Assembly: GCA_007134665.1 (NCBI GenBank)
Contig: SLKH01000204.1
Location: 1 to 22,680, forward strand
Length of the DNA: 22,680 bases
Direction: 5' to 3'
Origin: Balneolaceae bacterium
Lineage (GTDB): Bacteria > Bacteroidota > Rhodothermia > Balneolales > Balneolaceae
The notes under the pieces were generated by a model. The model worked only from the letters and a program-made list of their open reading frames with translations. It was not told where the DNA came from and searched no databases. Shown piece after piece: positions 14,855-22,633 of this stretch (positions are counted from its first letter, which is position 1; each line of letters begins with the position of its first letter). The position numbers and the translations under genes were made by a program.

Positions 14855-15950
14855 AGAGTTATTAGCATTGACACTGGTCCCGAATTTAGGGGTTCAGCGA
14901 ATCAGGCAACTATTAAAATACTTCGAATCACCGGCTGAAGTATTTAATGATAACCATCGGAAAATACGTCAGATCGATGGGCTGGGCCCAGCCATATCAG
15001 CTGAGATCAGCCGGTTTAATCAATGGAGCCTGGTGGATGAAATCCTGGAAAAAACAGAAAAAACCGGGTCTGATTTAGTCTCAATTCAGGATCCTGATTA
15101 CCCGCATTTACTAAAACAGATATATGATGCACCTCTGTTACTTTGGGTAAGGGGAAATGCGGAAGCTCTTTCGTCTCCCGGGGTTGCTGTCATTGGCACA
15201 CGGAAAGCTGACAGGTATGCCCGTTCACAGGCTGAAAAATGGTCAGAATTACTTATTCATTACGGTTTATCTGTAATCAGCGGACTTGCTTATGGAGTTG
15301 ATACGATAGCACATCGTACAGCAGTTGACCGAAATAGTAAAACCATCGCCGTACTTGGATCCGGAATTGACTGGATTTATCCGGAACAAAATATGAAACT
15401 TGCTGATAAAATTACTGATTGCGGTGGAGCAGTAATCTCGGAATTTCCACCCGGTACTAAACCGGATGCAGGTAATTTTCCGGTCAGAAACAGGATTGTG
15501 AGCGGATTGTCTCTTGGTGTACTGGTCATTCAGTCGGGGGTTAAAGGAGGAAGCATGATTACCGCACGATCGGCACTTGACCAGAACAGGGAGGTTTTTG
15601 TAATTCCCCATAACCTCGATCAGAAAAATGGTGATGGCAATCACCACCTGATTCGAACCGGACAGGGTAAACTTGTTGAAAAGATTGAGGATATTCTTTT
15701 AGAATTACAACTGACGTCTGATTTGACTGAGCAAAATCGAAAAGATGAGCCTGTAAAAAAATGGAAATCAGTAAAGCTGAGTGATACACAAAAAATTATA
15801 TGCAGTGCCATCGAAGAAGGACATACCCAAATTGATCAAATAGCTGAAGAAACCGGTAAATCAACGCATAAATTATTACCCATACTACTTGAGCTTGAAA
15901 TGGAAGATATTGTCGTTCAAAGTGCCGGAAAGTATTTTGAGTTAAAGTAG
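14832..15950 (+). CDS. dprA: DNA processing protein DprA (Smf)
   Basis: A DprA-family protein that loads RecA on incoming single-stranded DNA during natural transformation; it also occurs in species not known to be competent. From the assumed start it has 372 residues. There is an N-terminal helical region with LVPNLGVQRIRQLL and a helix-hairpin-helix-like segment (45-65). The Rossmann-like core (85-290) carries VIGTRKADRYA (120-130), ISGLAYGVDTIAH (149-161), LGSGIDWIYPEQN (175-187), FPVRNRIVSG (216-225) and KGGSMITARSALDQ (238-251). A winged helix lies at 315-370. The start is uncertain. No ATG or GTG lies near the family N-terminus; TTG 14832 (inside obgE, just after AGGAG) and TTG 14868 (9 nt after AGAGAG) are the options. 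Overlap with obgE suggests translational coupling. No other competence gene is present. Confidence 0.92.
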   Translation: MNKRSHYRELLALTLVPNLGVQRIRQLLKYFESPAEVFNDNHRKIRQIDGLGPAISAEISRFNQWSLVDEILEKTEKTGSDLVSIQDPDYPHLLKQIYDAPLLLWVRGNAEALSSPGVAVIGTRKADRYARSQAEKWSELLIHYGLSVISGLAYGVDTIAHRTAVDRNSKTIAVLGSGIDWIYPEQNMKLADKITDCGGAVISEFPPGTKPDAGNFPVRNRIVSGLSLGVLVIQSGVKGGSMITARSALDQNREVFVIPHNLDQKNGDGNHHLIRTGQGKLVEKIEDILLELQLTSDLTEQNRKDEPVKKWKSVKLSDTQKIICSAIEEGHTQIDQIAEETGKSTHKLLPILLELEMEDIVVQSAGKYFELK

Positions 15951-16078
15951 CATACCACCAATCGGAAATTGTATCTTATTAACAGATTTGATCGAATACA
16001 AAAATGAACAGCCTGTTGGGAACTGTTTTGAATTCATTTTTAAAGAAGAAATGACCACAGTACATAAACCAGAACCCG

Positions 16079-16657
16079 ATGTTTCGAATTGGTGATACAA
16101 TACTAAGCGATGAAATTGCAACAGCAAAATTTGCTTGTGATGTTACCCGTTGTAAGGGTGCATGTTGTGTTGTAGGCGAATCGGGTGCTCCGGTTTCTCG
16201 TAAAGAAATACCGGTGATCAGAAAAGCTTTCGATACATTGAAGAATGAAATTCGTGAGGAAGCTCATGAAGCAGTATCTGAATTCGGATTAATTCAGGGC
16301 AATGAGAAAAACGGGTTTGAAATTACCTGTGTGGATAATCGTGAATGTATTTTTGTTGATTATACAGGCAAGAATGAAGCAGTCTGTGTGATTCAGCGAG
16401 CCTATAATCAAAACCGGTTTAGTTGGGAAAAACCGATAAGTTGTCATTTATACCCGGTGAGATTGAAGAAAATTGCAGGAATGGAATATGCAAATTTCGA
16501 ATATATCCCGGATCTCTGTTCAGCGGGTTGCGAAAAGGGAATAAATGATGGTACCTACCTCTCGGATTTTTTGAAGGGTGCGTTTGTCAGAAGGTACGGC
16601 CAGGAATGGTTTGAAGATTTTAAATCAGAATGTAAACGATTGCGGATTGGTCAATAG
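16079..16657 (+). CDS. DUF3109 family cysteine-rich protein
   Basis: A 192-residue soluble protein that matches the DUF3109 family, common in Bacteroidota, by its opening and by KPISCHLYPVR. It has eleven cysteines. The first cluster, C20, C25, C29 and C30 (pattern C-x4-C-x3-CC), resembles the zinc- or iron-binding YkgJ-like motif. C84, C90, C103, C122 (in SCHLYP), C147 and C151 follow, and C185 is near the end. Metal or cluster binding is inference from this pattern; no reaction is known. It starts 128 nt after dprA, so it may have its own promoter, though none was recognised. Its stop is only 6 nt before rpoN, so the two are surely co-transcribed. A functional link with sigma-54 is unproven. 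Confidence 0.85.
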   Translation: MFRIGDTILSDEIATAKFACDVTRCKGACCVVGESGAPVSRKEIPVIRKAFDTLKNEIREEAHEAVSEFGLIQGNEKNGFEITCVDNRECIFVDYTGKNEAVCVIQRAYNQNRFSWEKPISCHLYPVRLKKIAGMEYANFEYIPDLCSAGCEKGINDGTYLSDFLKGAFVRRYGQEWFEDFKSECKRLRIGQ

Positions 16658-16663
16658 AAGCAT

Positions 16664-18181
16664 ATGCTGAAGCAAGGTCAGGATCAAAAACTGAGTCAGA
16701 AGCAGAGTTTGCAGCAAAAACTCTCACCCCAACAGATTCAGTATATAAAGTTATTACAGCTGCCAACTATCGGCCTTGAACAAAGGATTAAAGAGGAAAT
16801 AGAGATGAACCCGGTATTGGAAGAATCCGAACCGGAAGAACTAACAGAAGATATTGAGGAGATCGAGAGAGAGTGGGAAGAGAATAAGGAGGAAGCTTCA
16901 AATGATCCTGATCCGGTTGATAAAAATGAAGACATCGACTGGGATTCGTTTCTGCACAATACAGAATATGATGGGCAAACTTATGGAGGGTCATATGCGG
17001 GTAATGAAGAGTGGCGGGATATGCCAAATCCATATCATGAATCACTGCTTGAAGAGCTTGAAAGTCAGGTTTCACTCCTGGAACTTGATGATGCTGAAAA
17101 GTTGATAGCCGATCAGATTCTGGGATCACTTGATAGTGACGGATATTTCAGAAGAGATCTTGAAGCTGTTGTTGACAATATATCGTTTAATCACGGTGTG
17201 TTGACCGATGAGGAAACTGTTAATAAAGTGAGAAAAAAAATTCAGCGGCTGGAACCGGTTGGTATTGCCTCAAGGGATTTAAGGGATTGTCTTCTTATAC
17301 AAGTTGAAATGATGGAACGCGATGATGAAATTACCGGGATTACTCATCGTTTGCTTAGTGAAGAATGGCATGCATTTGAACGAAAGCATTTTTCAAAACT
17401 TAAAACGCGACTCGGGATTAATGATGATCAGTTAAAAAAAGCATTTGAACTGATCAGAGGGCTGGATCCGCGGCCTGGTGCAATTGCTAGTCATGAGGAA
17501 GAAACAAGTCAGTACATCGAACCGGATTTTGAGGTTTATTTTGCACCGGGGCAAAAAGAGAGTGAAGAGTCCGGGCAATTTGTCATTAAGCTGAATCAGC
17601 GAAATATCCCTCCCCTGAAAATTTCACCTCACTATAAAGAGATATGGGATGATCTGAAAAGTAAAAAAAAGGACAATTCGAATAAATCTGAAGCACGATC
17701 ATTCATTAAAGGTAAAATTGAGTCTGCACAGTGGTTTATCGAGTCTATTCGGCAACGTCAAAAAACCCTTCTCGATACAATGAAGACGATTGTTGCCCTT
17801 CAGGAGGATTTCTTCAAATATGGTGATGGACTGAAACCGATGATCTTAAAAGACGTGGCCGACCGTGTAAATCTCGATATTTCAACGATTTCAAGAGTTG
17901 TTAACGGAAAGTATGTTCAGACAAATTTTGGAGTATTCGAATTAAAATATTTTTTCAGCGAAGGCTTACAGACCGAAAGCGGGGTAGAGGTATCGAGCCA
18001 TGAAGTGAAAAATCTGCTTGAAGAAATGATCAGGGATGAAGATAAAAGTAATCCTTACAGTGATCAGGAATTAACAGATAAACTCAGGAACAAAGGATAT
18101 AAGGTTGCAAGGCGAACAGTTAGCAAGTACAGGGAGAAGCTCAATATACCGGTCGCACGCTTGAGAAAACAAATTGTTTAA
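16664..18181 (+). CDS. rpoN: RNA polymerase sigma-54 factor
   Basis: A 505-residue sigma-54. It directs RNA polymerase to -24/-12 promoters that need an AAA+ activator. Region I (1-50) is glutamine- and leucine-rich, with QKLSPQQIQYIKLLQLP, as needed for activator response. Region II (51-120) is strongly acidic. The core-binding domain spans about 125-310. The DNA-binding part contains a helix-turn-helix (393-416, with LDISTISRVVNGKYVQT) and the RpoN box ARRTVSKYRE (482-491), which reads the -24 element. All expected parts are present at normal length. No enhancer-binding activator, hpf or yhbH gene is adjacent, unlike the proteobacterial rpoN operon. It ends 3 nt from the convergent gene at 18185. 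Confidence 0.97.
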   Translation: MLKQGQDQKLSQKQSLQQKLSPQQIQYIKLLQLPTIGLEQRIKEEIEMNPVLEESEPEELTEDIEEIEREWEENKEEASNDPDPVDKNEDIDWDSFLHNTEYDGQTYGGSYAGNEEWRDMPNPYHESLLEELESQVSLLELDDAEKLIADQILGSLDSDGYFRRDLEAVVDNISFNHGVLTDEETVNKVRKKIQRLEPVGIASRDLRDCLLIQVEMMERDDEITGITHRLLSEEWHAFERKHFSKLKTRLGINDDQLKKAFELIRGLDPRPGAIASHEEETSQYIEPDFEVYFAPGQKESEESGQFVIKLNQRNIPPLKISPHYKEIWDDLKSKKKDNSNKSEARSFIKGKIESAQWFIESIRQRQKTLLDTMKTIVALQEDFFKYGDGLKPMILKDVADRVNLDISTISRVVNGKYVQTNFGVFELKYFFSEGLQTESGVEVSSHEVKNLLEEMIRDEDKSNPYSDQELTDKLRNKGYKVARRTVSKYREKLNIPVARLRKQIV

Positions 18182-18184
18182 AGA

Positions 18185-19696
18185 CTACGGAAGCAGGAAA
18201 ACGAATCGTATCGGTGCAGAAACGGGCTGATATAAAAAGAAAACGGTGATAAGAAAAATTAAAAAAGCTACATGTAATCCTACAGTCAAAAGTATATAGA
18301 GAAGGCGGTATTTTGTAATATAAACAGCGATATCAAGTGCAGCGATTATAAAACCGATAACGCATACTGCCATAAAACAAATCGAAAACAGGATGGCCCA
18401 TGTTTCTGCCCCCCCGGACTGGTATATAGCAATCAGAATTAAAAGTACTAAGAAATTGATTTGTAAAGGCCAGGTATAGAGTGTCATTGCCTGGCTGAAA
18501 CGTGATTGATTATTGATCAGATGCAGCCACGAAACGGAAATAAGCTGAATTGCTGCAGCAGAAAATATGGCAAATAATGAAATACCAAGCGGTCCGCTGC
18601 CAAACAGGTTCAATAATGGGAAATGATAATAGAGTGCTTCGATTCCAAGGGTTGAAAGAAGTATATCAGCAACTACATAACTTGCTAACCCGGTGATCAG
18701 GATGTGCTGGAAAAACAGGACAGTAGCCGAAATTGATGTTCTTATCCTGTATTCCATAACATCATCAATAAAAAACTTGTGCATAGTAAAATACCGAAGA
18801 AGGGAGCGCTGATATAACAGGCTGCTGTGATAATGGGCAATATAGGTTCCGAATAAAATAATAAAGATAATAACGACCCAATTCGGGGAAGGTGAGGTCT
18901 CTCCGATATCCGGTTCTGCAAAAAGCAGAGTTTGATTTCTGGAGTATGTAGTTAATACCTGACCGAGCAATTCAAACTCATTGAGTTGAATAAGCAGCCA
19001 GTTATAGGGTAATAGCACGATACTCTGGTTTCTATCAATAGATAGTTCCAGTACTGATTTTAATTCACTTAGTGACTCCAAAGAATTGGAAGAGGGAATA
19101 AAATGAATAACCTGAGTTGTTATCAGATCCGTTTTGCCGGCTTCAATATGTGTGGACCTGAATGAATAAGATGCAGGGTAGTTTTGCCGGCCGGGAAATG
19201 CTGATCTGTAGTAGAGTAGTAATTCACCGTTATTGATCCCCTGAAATCTTGATGCATACTGGTTCAGCAGGTTAAGTGTAAGGCCTGAAGTTTCATCCGG
19301 ATAGATAAAAAGCCCGAAAGCGGCAGCTTTTTCTCCAATTTGAGCCCTGAATTCCTCTATGATTGCCAGATCTTCCTGAAAGTAAAGGCTGTCACTCCTC
19401 TGAAGGTCAGGAGCGGTAATGAATCGTCTGGGTTGAGTGATGAAGAGCTGGAATTGAGACTCGTCGACCAAATTGACAACCCGTTGTGGAGCAATACCTT
19501 CGAATTCAAGTATGGAAATGCCCAGTTGTTCGAACAGCAATAACTCTTCGGCGGAAACAGATTGGTAGTCGGCTTCAGTTAAATAAACACCGAGATAATG
19601 GGATTGATCTCCTTGCTGAACTCCGGTGGCGAATAATCCAGGCACACATATGACAGAAATAAGCAATACCGGGAGTATCCTAAAGGTATAGTGCAA
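18185..19696 (-). CDS. Unrecognised exported membrane protein with C-terminal multi-span domain
   Basis: I do not recognise this 503-residue protein. A signal peptide or anchor (5-24) precedes an extracytoplasmic domain (about 30-268) with alternating hydrophobic strands and helices such as LFEQLGISILEFEGI and AAAFGLFIYPDE; this could be a barrel-like fold. Next come a span at 272-287, a charged loop (288-322), and about five further spans (324-346, 368-392, 410-426, 432-456, 464-488). It starts at TTG (19694-19696). An in-frame TAA, which is also the stop of the Lrp gene, lies 9 nt upstream, and no ATG is near, so the TTG is effectively forced. It is the second gene of an operon with the Lrp/AsnC regulator, which may control it. 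No catalytic motif was found. It is probably lineage-specific. Confidence 0.72.
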   Translation of the reverse strand: MHYTFRILPVLLISVICVPGLFATGVQQGDQSHYLGVYLTEADYQSVSAEELLLFEQLGISILEFEGIAPQRVVNLVDESQFQLFITQPRRFITAPDLQRSDSLYFQEDLAIIEEFRAQIGEKAAAFGLFIYPDETSGLTLNLLNQYASRFQGINNGELLLYYRSAFPGRQNYPASYSFRSTHIEAGKTDLITTQVIHFIPSSNSLESLSELKSVLELSIDRNQSIVLLPYNWLLIQLNEFELLGQVLTTYSRNQTLLFAEPDIGETSPSPNWVVIIFIILFGTYIAHYHSSLLYQRSLLRYFTMHKFFIDDVMEYRIRTSISATVLFFQHILITGLASYVVADILLSTLGIEALYYHFPLLNLFGSGPLGISLFAIFSAAAIQLISVSWLHLINNQSRFSQAMTLYTWPLQINFLVLLILIAIYQSGGAETWAILFSICFMAVCVIGFIIAALDIAVYITKYRLLYILLTVGLHVAFLIFLITVFFLYQPVSAPIRFVFLLP

Positions 19697-19705
19697 TGTG
19701 ATCGT

Positions 19706-20182
19706 TTATTTGGGTTCAATCGTCTTTTCGATTGGCAGTTCACGCGTTTCTTTGAAACTTGAGAGAACGATATTTGACCTTGTACGCTTGACTCCTTCCC
19801 AGGATTGAATATTCGAGAGAAATTTTTCGAAAGATTCTGTGTTCTTTGTGCGAACTTTTAAAACATGAGACCCGTCCCCGGTGATTGAATGACATTCGAG
19901 TACTTCCGGTTCTTCAATAACACGTTCAACAAATATTGGATAATTCTTTGATCCATCCACCTCAACAAAAATGAATGCCGTGATATCAAAATTAAACTTT
20001 TTGGAGTCTAAAACGGCATCATAACTTTGTATTAATCCCCGTTCTTCAAGTTTTCTCATGCGCTCGGAGACAGACGGTACCGATAACTGAACGATCTCTG
20101 CAATGGTATTTCGCTGAGCACGGCCGTTTGTTTGAAGATGTTTAAGTATCGTTATATCAGTCTCGTCAAGGTTGTGATTCAT
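19706..20182 (-). CDS. Lrp/AsnC family transcriptional regulator
   Basis: A 158-residue feast/famine regulator of standard length. Residues 4-55 form the winged helix-turn-helix, with the family opening LDETDITILKHLQ and recognition segment LSVPSVSERMRKLEERGLI. Residues 65-145 form the RAM (AsnC_trans_reg) effector domain, including the TGDGSHVLKV turn where amino-acid ligands bind in relatives. It is divergent from serS across 248 nt and is followed 9 nt later by the membrane protein at 18185-19696. Members usually bind their own promoter; the short dyad at 20226-20240 is a candidate. The ligand and regulon cannot be told from sequence. Confidence 0.94.
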   Translation of the reverse strand: MNHNLDETDITILKHLQTNGRAQRNTIAEIVQLSVPSVSERMRKLEERGLIQSYDAVLDSKKFNFDITAFIFVEVDGSKNYPIFVERVIEEPEVLECHSITGDGSHVLKVRTKNTESFEKFLSNIQSWEGVKRTRSNIVLSSFKETRELPIEKTIEPK

Positions 20183-20225
20183 AGTATTTATTTGACCTAA
20201 GTTTTCTAATAATTATAAAAAATAA

Positions 20226-20240
20226 CCTTAATTAATTAGG
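20226..20240. promoter_or_regulatory. Short near-palindrome upstream of the Lrp-family gene
   Basis: CCTTAATTAATTAGG is a near-perfect dyad with a palindromic AATTAATT core, 44 nt upstream of the regulator's ATG on the divergent strand. Lrp/AsnC proteins often bind AT-rich dyads at their own promoters. In an AT-rich spacer such symmetry can be chance. Confidence 0.22.
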
Positions 20241-20430
20241 AATTCAATGCTGGATTTTCATAGTTAGCAATATTTTATAAGGTCGGGAAATTCGAAAGGA
20301 AAAATTGATTATTTCCATTACATAGGCTCCAAAATTTGATTTAATCAGAATATTATTTCTCATGAATGTTGATGACTCGTATCTTCCAAGGCACCTGAAT
20401 TGAATAAAATATTGACAAAAATACGGCAGA

Positions 20431-21699
20431 ATGCTGGATATAAATTTTATACGCGATAATACAGAGACTGTACTTAAAGGGATGAAAGATAAAGGAGAAT
20501 CGGATCTGTCGCTTGTTGATCGTGTACTTGAGGTCGATGAAACCTGGCGGTCATTAGTAACAAAAGTAGATAATCTGCGGGCTGAAAGTAATCGGAAAGC
20601 TAAAACAATCGGTGAACTGATGAGCCAGGGGAAAAAAGATGAAGCGCAGAAAATAATAAAGGCTACTTCCGAATCAAAAAATGAAATTAAAAAACTTGAG
20701 GAAGAGCTGGATGAGTTCAGCCGAAAAAGAGACGATTTGCTTTTGCGGATCCCGAATGTTCCGCATGACTCTGTACCGGTTGGTTCAACAGAGGAAGAGA
20801 ATACAGTTTTTGCCGAATGGGGTGATATCGAAGAAGAAGGCTGGAGAAAACCACATTGGGAACTTGCAGATGAACATCACTGGATCGACTTTGAGAGAGG
20901 TGTGAAAGTTACAGGTGCCGGTTTCCCATTTTATGTCGGCCCACTTGCGAAATTGCAGAGAGCACTGATCAATTTCTTTATTGATGAAGCGGATCAGCAA
21001 GGGTATCGTGAACTTCAGGCTCCCTATTTTGTCAATGAAGAGTCAGCCAGGGGAACCGGACAAATACCCGATAAAGAAGATATGATGTATGTCATTCCAA
21101 GAGATGGATTTTATACTATTCCAACGGCTGAAGTACCTGTAACCAACTTTCACCGGGATGAAATATTCAGGGAAGATGACCTGCCGGTCAGGTATGTTGC
21201 CTATACCCCTTGCTGGAGAAGAGAAGCCGGGTCCTATGGTAAAGATGTACGCGGACTGAACAGGCTCCATCAGTTCGACAAGGTAGAACTGGTAAAGATC
21301 GTCCATCCCTCCAGTTCTTATGATGAACTTGAATCGCTGAGGGAATATGCAGAATCATTGTTAAAGAAACTGGAATTGCCATATCGGACACTATTAATGT
21401 GTACAGGAGATATGGGCTTTACTCAAAGTAAAAAATATGATCTTGAAGTATGGAGTCCCGGGCAAAAGCGATGGCTCGAGGTGAGCTCCTGCTCTAATTT
21501 CACTGATTTCCAGGCAAGAAGAATGCAGTTAAGATATAAGAACGAAAAGGGGAAAATTGAAATACTTCATACTCTGAACGGATCCGGACTTGCGCTGCCA
21601 CGTGTTGTTGCGGCTCTGCTTGAAACATACCAGCAGGAAGACGGAAAAGTGGCAGTACCTATTGTGCTCCAATCCTATATGGGGAGTAAATGGTTGTGA
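20431..21699 (+). CDS. serS: Seryl-tRNA synthetase
   Basis: A 422-residue class II aminoacyl-tRNA synthetase that charges tRNA-Ser (and tRNA-Sec where present) with serine. The N-terminal antiparallel coiled coil (about 30-105), which grips the long variable arm of tRNA-Ser, is rich in Lys and Glu. The catalytic core contains motif 1 around 186-199, the serine-contact TAE (232-234) in IPTAEVPVTN, motif 2 CWRREAGSYGKD (261-272) with GLNRLHQF, and motif 3 NGSGLALPR (383-391). Length and order are typical. It has no T-box or other recognisable leader. TATCTTCC at 20380-20387 is only a partial match to the -7 consensus. Confidence 0.98.
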   Translation: MLDINFIRDNTETVLKGMKDKGESDLSLVDRVLEVDETWRSLVTKVDNLRAESNRKAKTIGELMSQGKKDEAQKIIKATSESKNEIKKLEEELDEFSRKRDDLLLRIPNVPHDSVPVGSTEEENTVFAEWGDIEEEGWRKPHWELADEHHWIDFERGVKVTGAGFPFYVGPLAKLQRALINFFIDEADQQGYRELQAPYFVNEESARGTGQIPDKEDMMYVIPRDGFYTIPTAEVPVTNFHRDEIFREDDLPVRYVAYTPCWRREAGSYGKDVRGLNRLHQFDKVELVKIVHPSSSYDELESLREYAESLLKKLELPYRTLLMCTGDMGFTQSKKYDLEVWSPGQKRWLEVSSCSNFTDFQARRMQLRYKNEKGKIEILHTLNGSGLALPRVVAALLETYQQEDGKVAVPIVLQSYMGSKWL

Positions 21700-21724
21700 G
21701 ATTTAAGCATAAGGAAAAATCATG

Positions 21725-21760
21725 CCGGATATCTAATGATGACATATATTTGATATTCGG
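21725..21760 (+). promoter_or_regulatory. -7 box flanked by an inverted repeat before the DUF4159 gene
   Basis: TATATTTG (21745-21752) is an exact TAnnTTTG match, 68 nt before the downstream GTG start. It is framed by CCGGATATC (21725-21733) and GATATTCGG (21752-21760), inverse complements at 8 of 9 positions. No T-tract follows, so this looks more like an operator over a promoter than a serS terminator. No good -33 element is seen. Confidence 0.35.
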
Positions 21761-21820
21761 TGATCTTAATTCATTATAAATTAATGTATTGAACCCCCTG
21801 AAACAAAATTCTGAAATTTC

Positions 21821-22495
21821 GTGAGATTTTATATCCTGATAACTGTTTTTTGCCTTCCTTTCATTCTGGTTCCTGTATTGGAAGCTCAAAACAACGGAGA
21901 ATTTAAAATAGCCAGAGTTCAATATCGGGGTGGCGGGGATTGGTATTCTTCACCGACTGCTCTGACCAACCTGATTCGTTTTGCCAGGGAGGAAGTGCCG
22001 ATTTCAATTAATCCGGAATATGATGATGTACAGCTTGGAAGCCGTGAGATTCATAATTACCCCATGTTATTTATGACCGGCCACGGGAATGTAGAGGTGA
22101 ATACGGCTGAGATGGAAAACCTGCGCAGATATCTTGAAAATGGAGGTTTTTTATTTGTAGATGATGACTATGGCATGGATCAATATGTGCGGCCGATCCT
22201 GCAGGAAATTTTTCCGGATGAAGATTTTGTAGAACTGCCGGCAACCCACCCGATTTATCATAATGTTTATGAATTTCCGGAAGGCAGGCCACCTAAGGTT
22301 CATGAACACGACGGATTGCCTCCCCAGGCCTTCACTGTCTACCGGAATGGCAGAATGGTATTGTTATATACCTACGAATCTAATCCCTCTGATGGGTGGG
22401 CATACGATCAGCATTCCAATCCGGATGAAATCGTACAGGCAGCATTAAGATTCGGTGTCAATGTCCTGGTTTTTGCATTTACATCGGGAAGGTGA
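21821..22495 (+). CDS. DUF4159 domain exported protein
   Basis: A 224-residue protein with a signal peptide (hydrophobic 4-20, cleavage after LEA, about 22), so periplasmic. The remainder is a single DUF4159 domain. It opens with FKIARVQYRGGGDWYSSPTA, followed by the conserved PMLFMTGHG (81-89), the pattern LxxYLxxGGFLFVDD (101-115) and a C-terminal ALRFGVNVLVF. The fold resembles the glutamine-amidotransferase-like (ThuA-like) class, but I see no catalytic Cys-His pair, so an enzyme role is unsupported. The start is GTG 21821, because an in-frame TGA lies 6 nt upstream and no ATG is near. In many bacteria DUF4159 genes stand next to MoxR/BatA-type von Willebrand operons; here the next gene is beyond the window. 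The function is unknown. Confidence 0.82.
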   Translation: MRFYILITVFCLPFILVPVLEAQNNGEFKIARVQYRGGGDWYSSPTALTNLIRFAREEVPISINPEYDDVQLGSREIHNYPMLFMTGHGNVEVNTAEMENLRRYLENGGFLFVDDDYGMDQYVRPILQEIFPDEDFVELPATHPIYHNVYEFPEGRPPKVHEHDGLPPQAFTVYRNGRMVLLYTYESNPSDGWAYDQHSNPDEIVQAALRFGVNVLVFAFTSGR

Positions 22496-22633
22496 ATTCC
22501 TTTTAAAAATAATCAGGAGTCATTTTCGATTGCCGGCTCTTTTACAGTCAACCGGATTACCGCAGTCATTTTGATGTAAAACCAAACCTGGCTGCTCCGC
22601 TAAATTTACGAATGGTTGAACAGGCGAGTGAAT

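Noticed and set aside
15193..15209. TTGGCAC-type sequence with GC at -12 spacing, resembling a sigma-54 promoter
   Set aside because: It lies inside dprA, encodes the conserved VIGTRK motif, and has AA instead of TT before the GC. The rpoN gene nearby does not make it meaningful.
15267..15647. Minus-strand open frame of 126 codons within dprA
   Set aside because: It is antisense to a strongly conserved coding region and has no recognisable domain.
16000..16050. Weak AACAG/CTGTT hairpin followed by T-rich sequence between dprA and the DUF3109 gene
   Set aside because: The stem is only five base pairs and the T-tract is displaced, so it is not convincing as a terminator.
16051..16095. Small ORF of 14 codons (ATG 16051) overlapping the start of the DUF3109 gene
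   Set aside because: It is too short to assess and has no ribosome-binding site or conservation evidence; a leader peptide role is only speculation.
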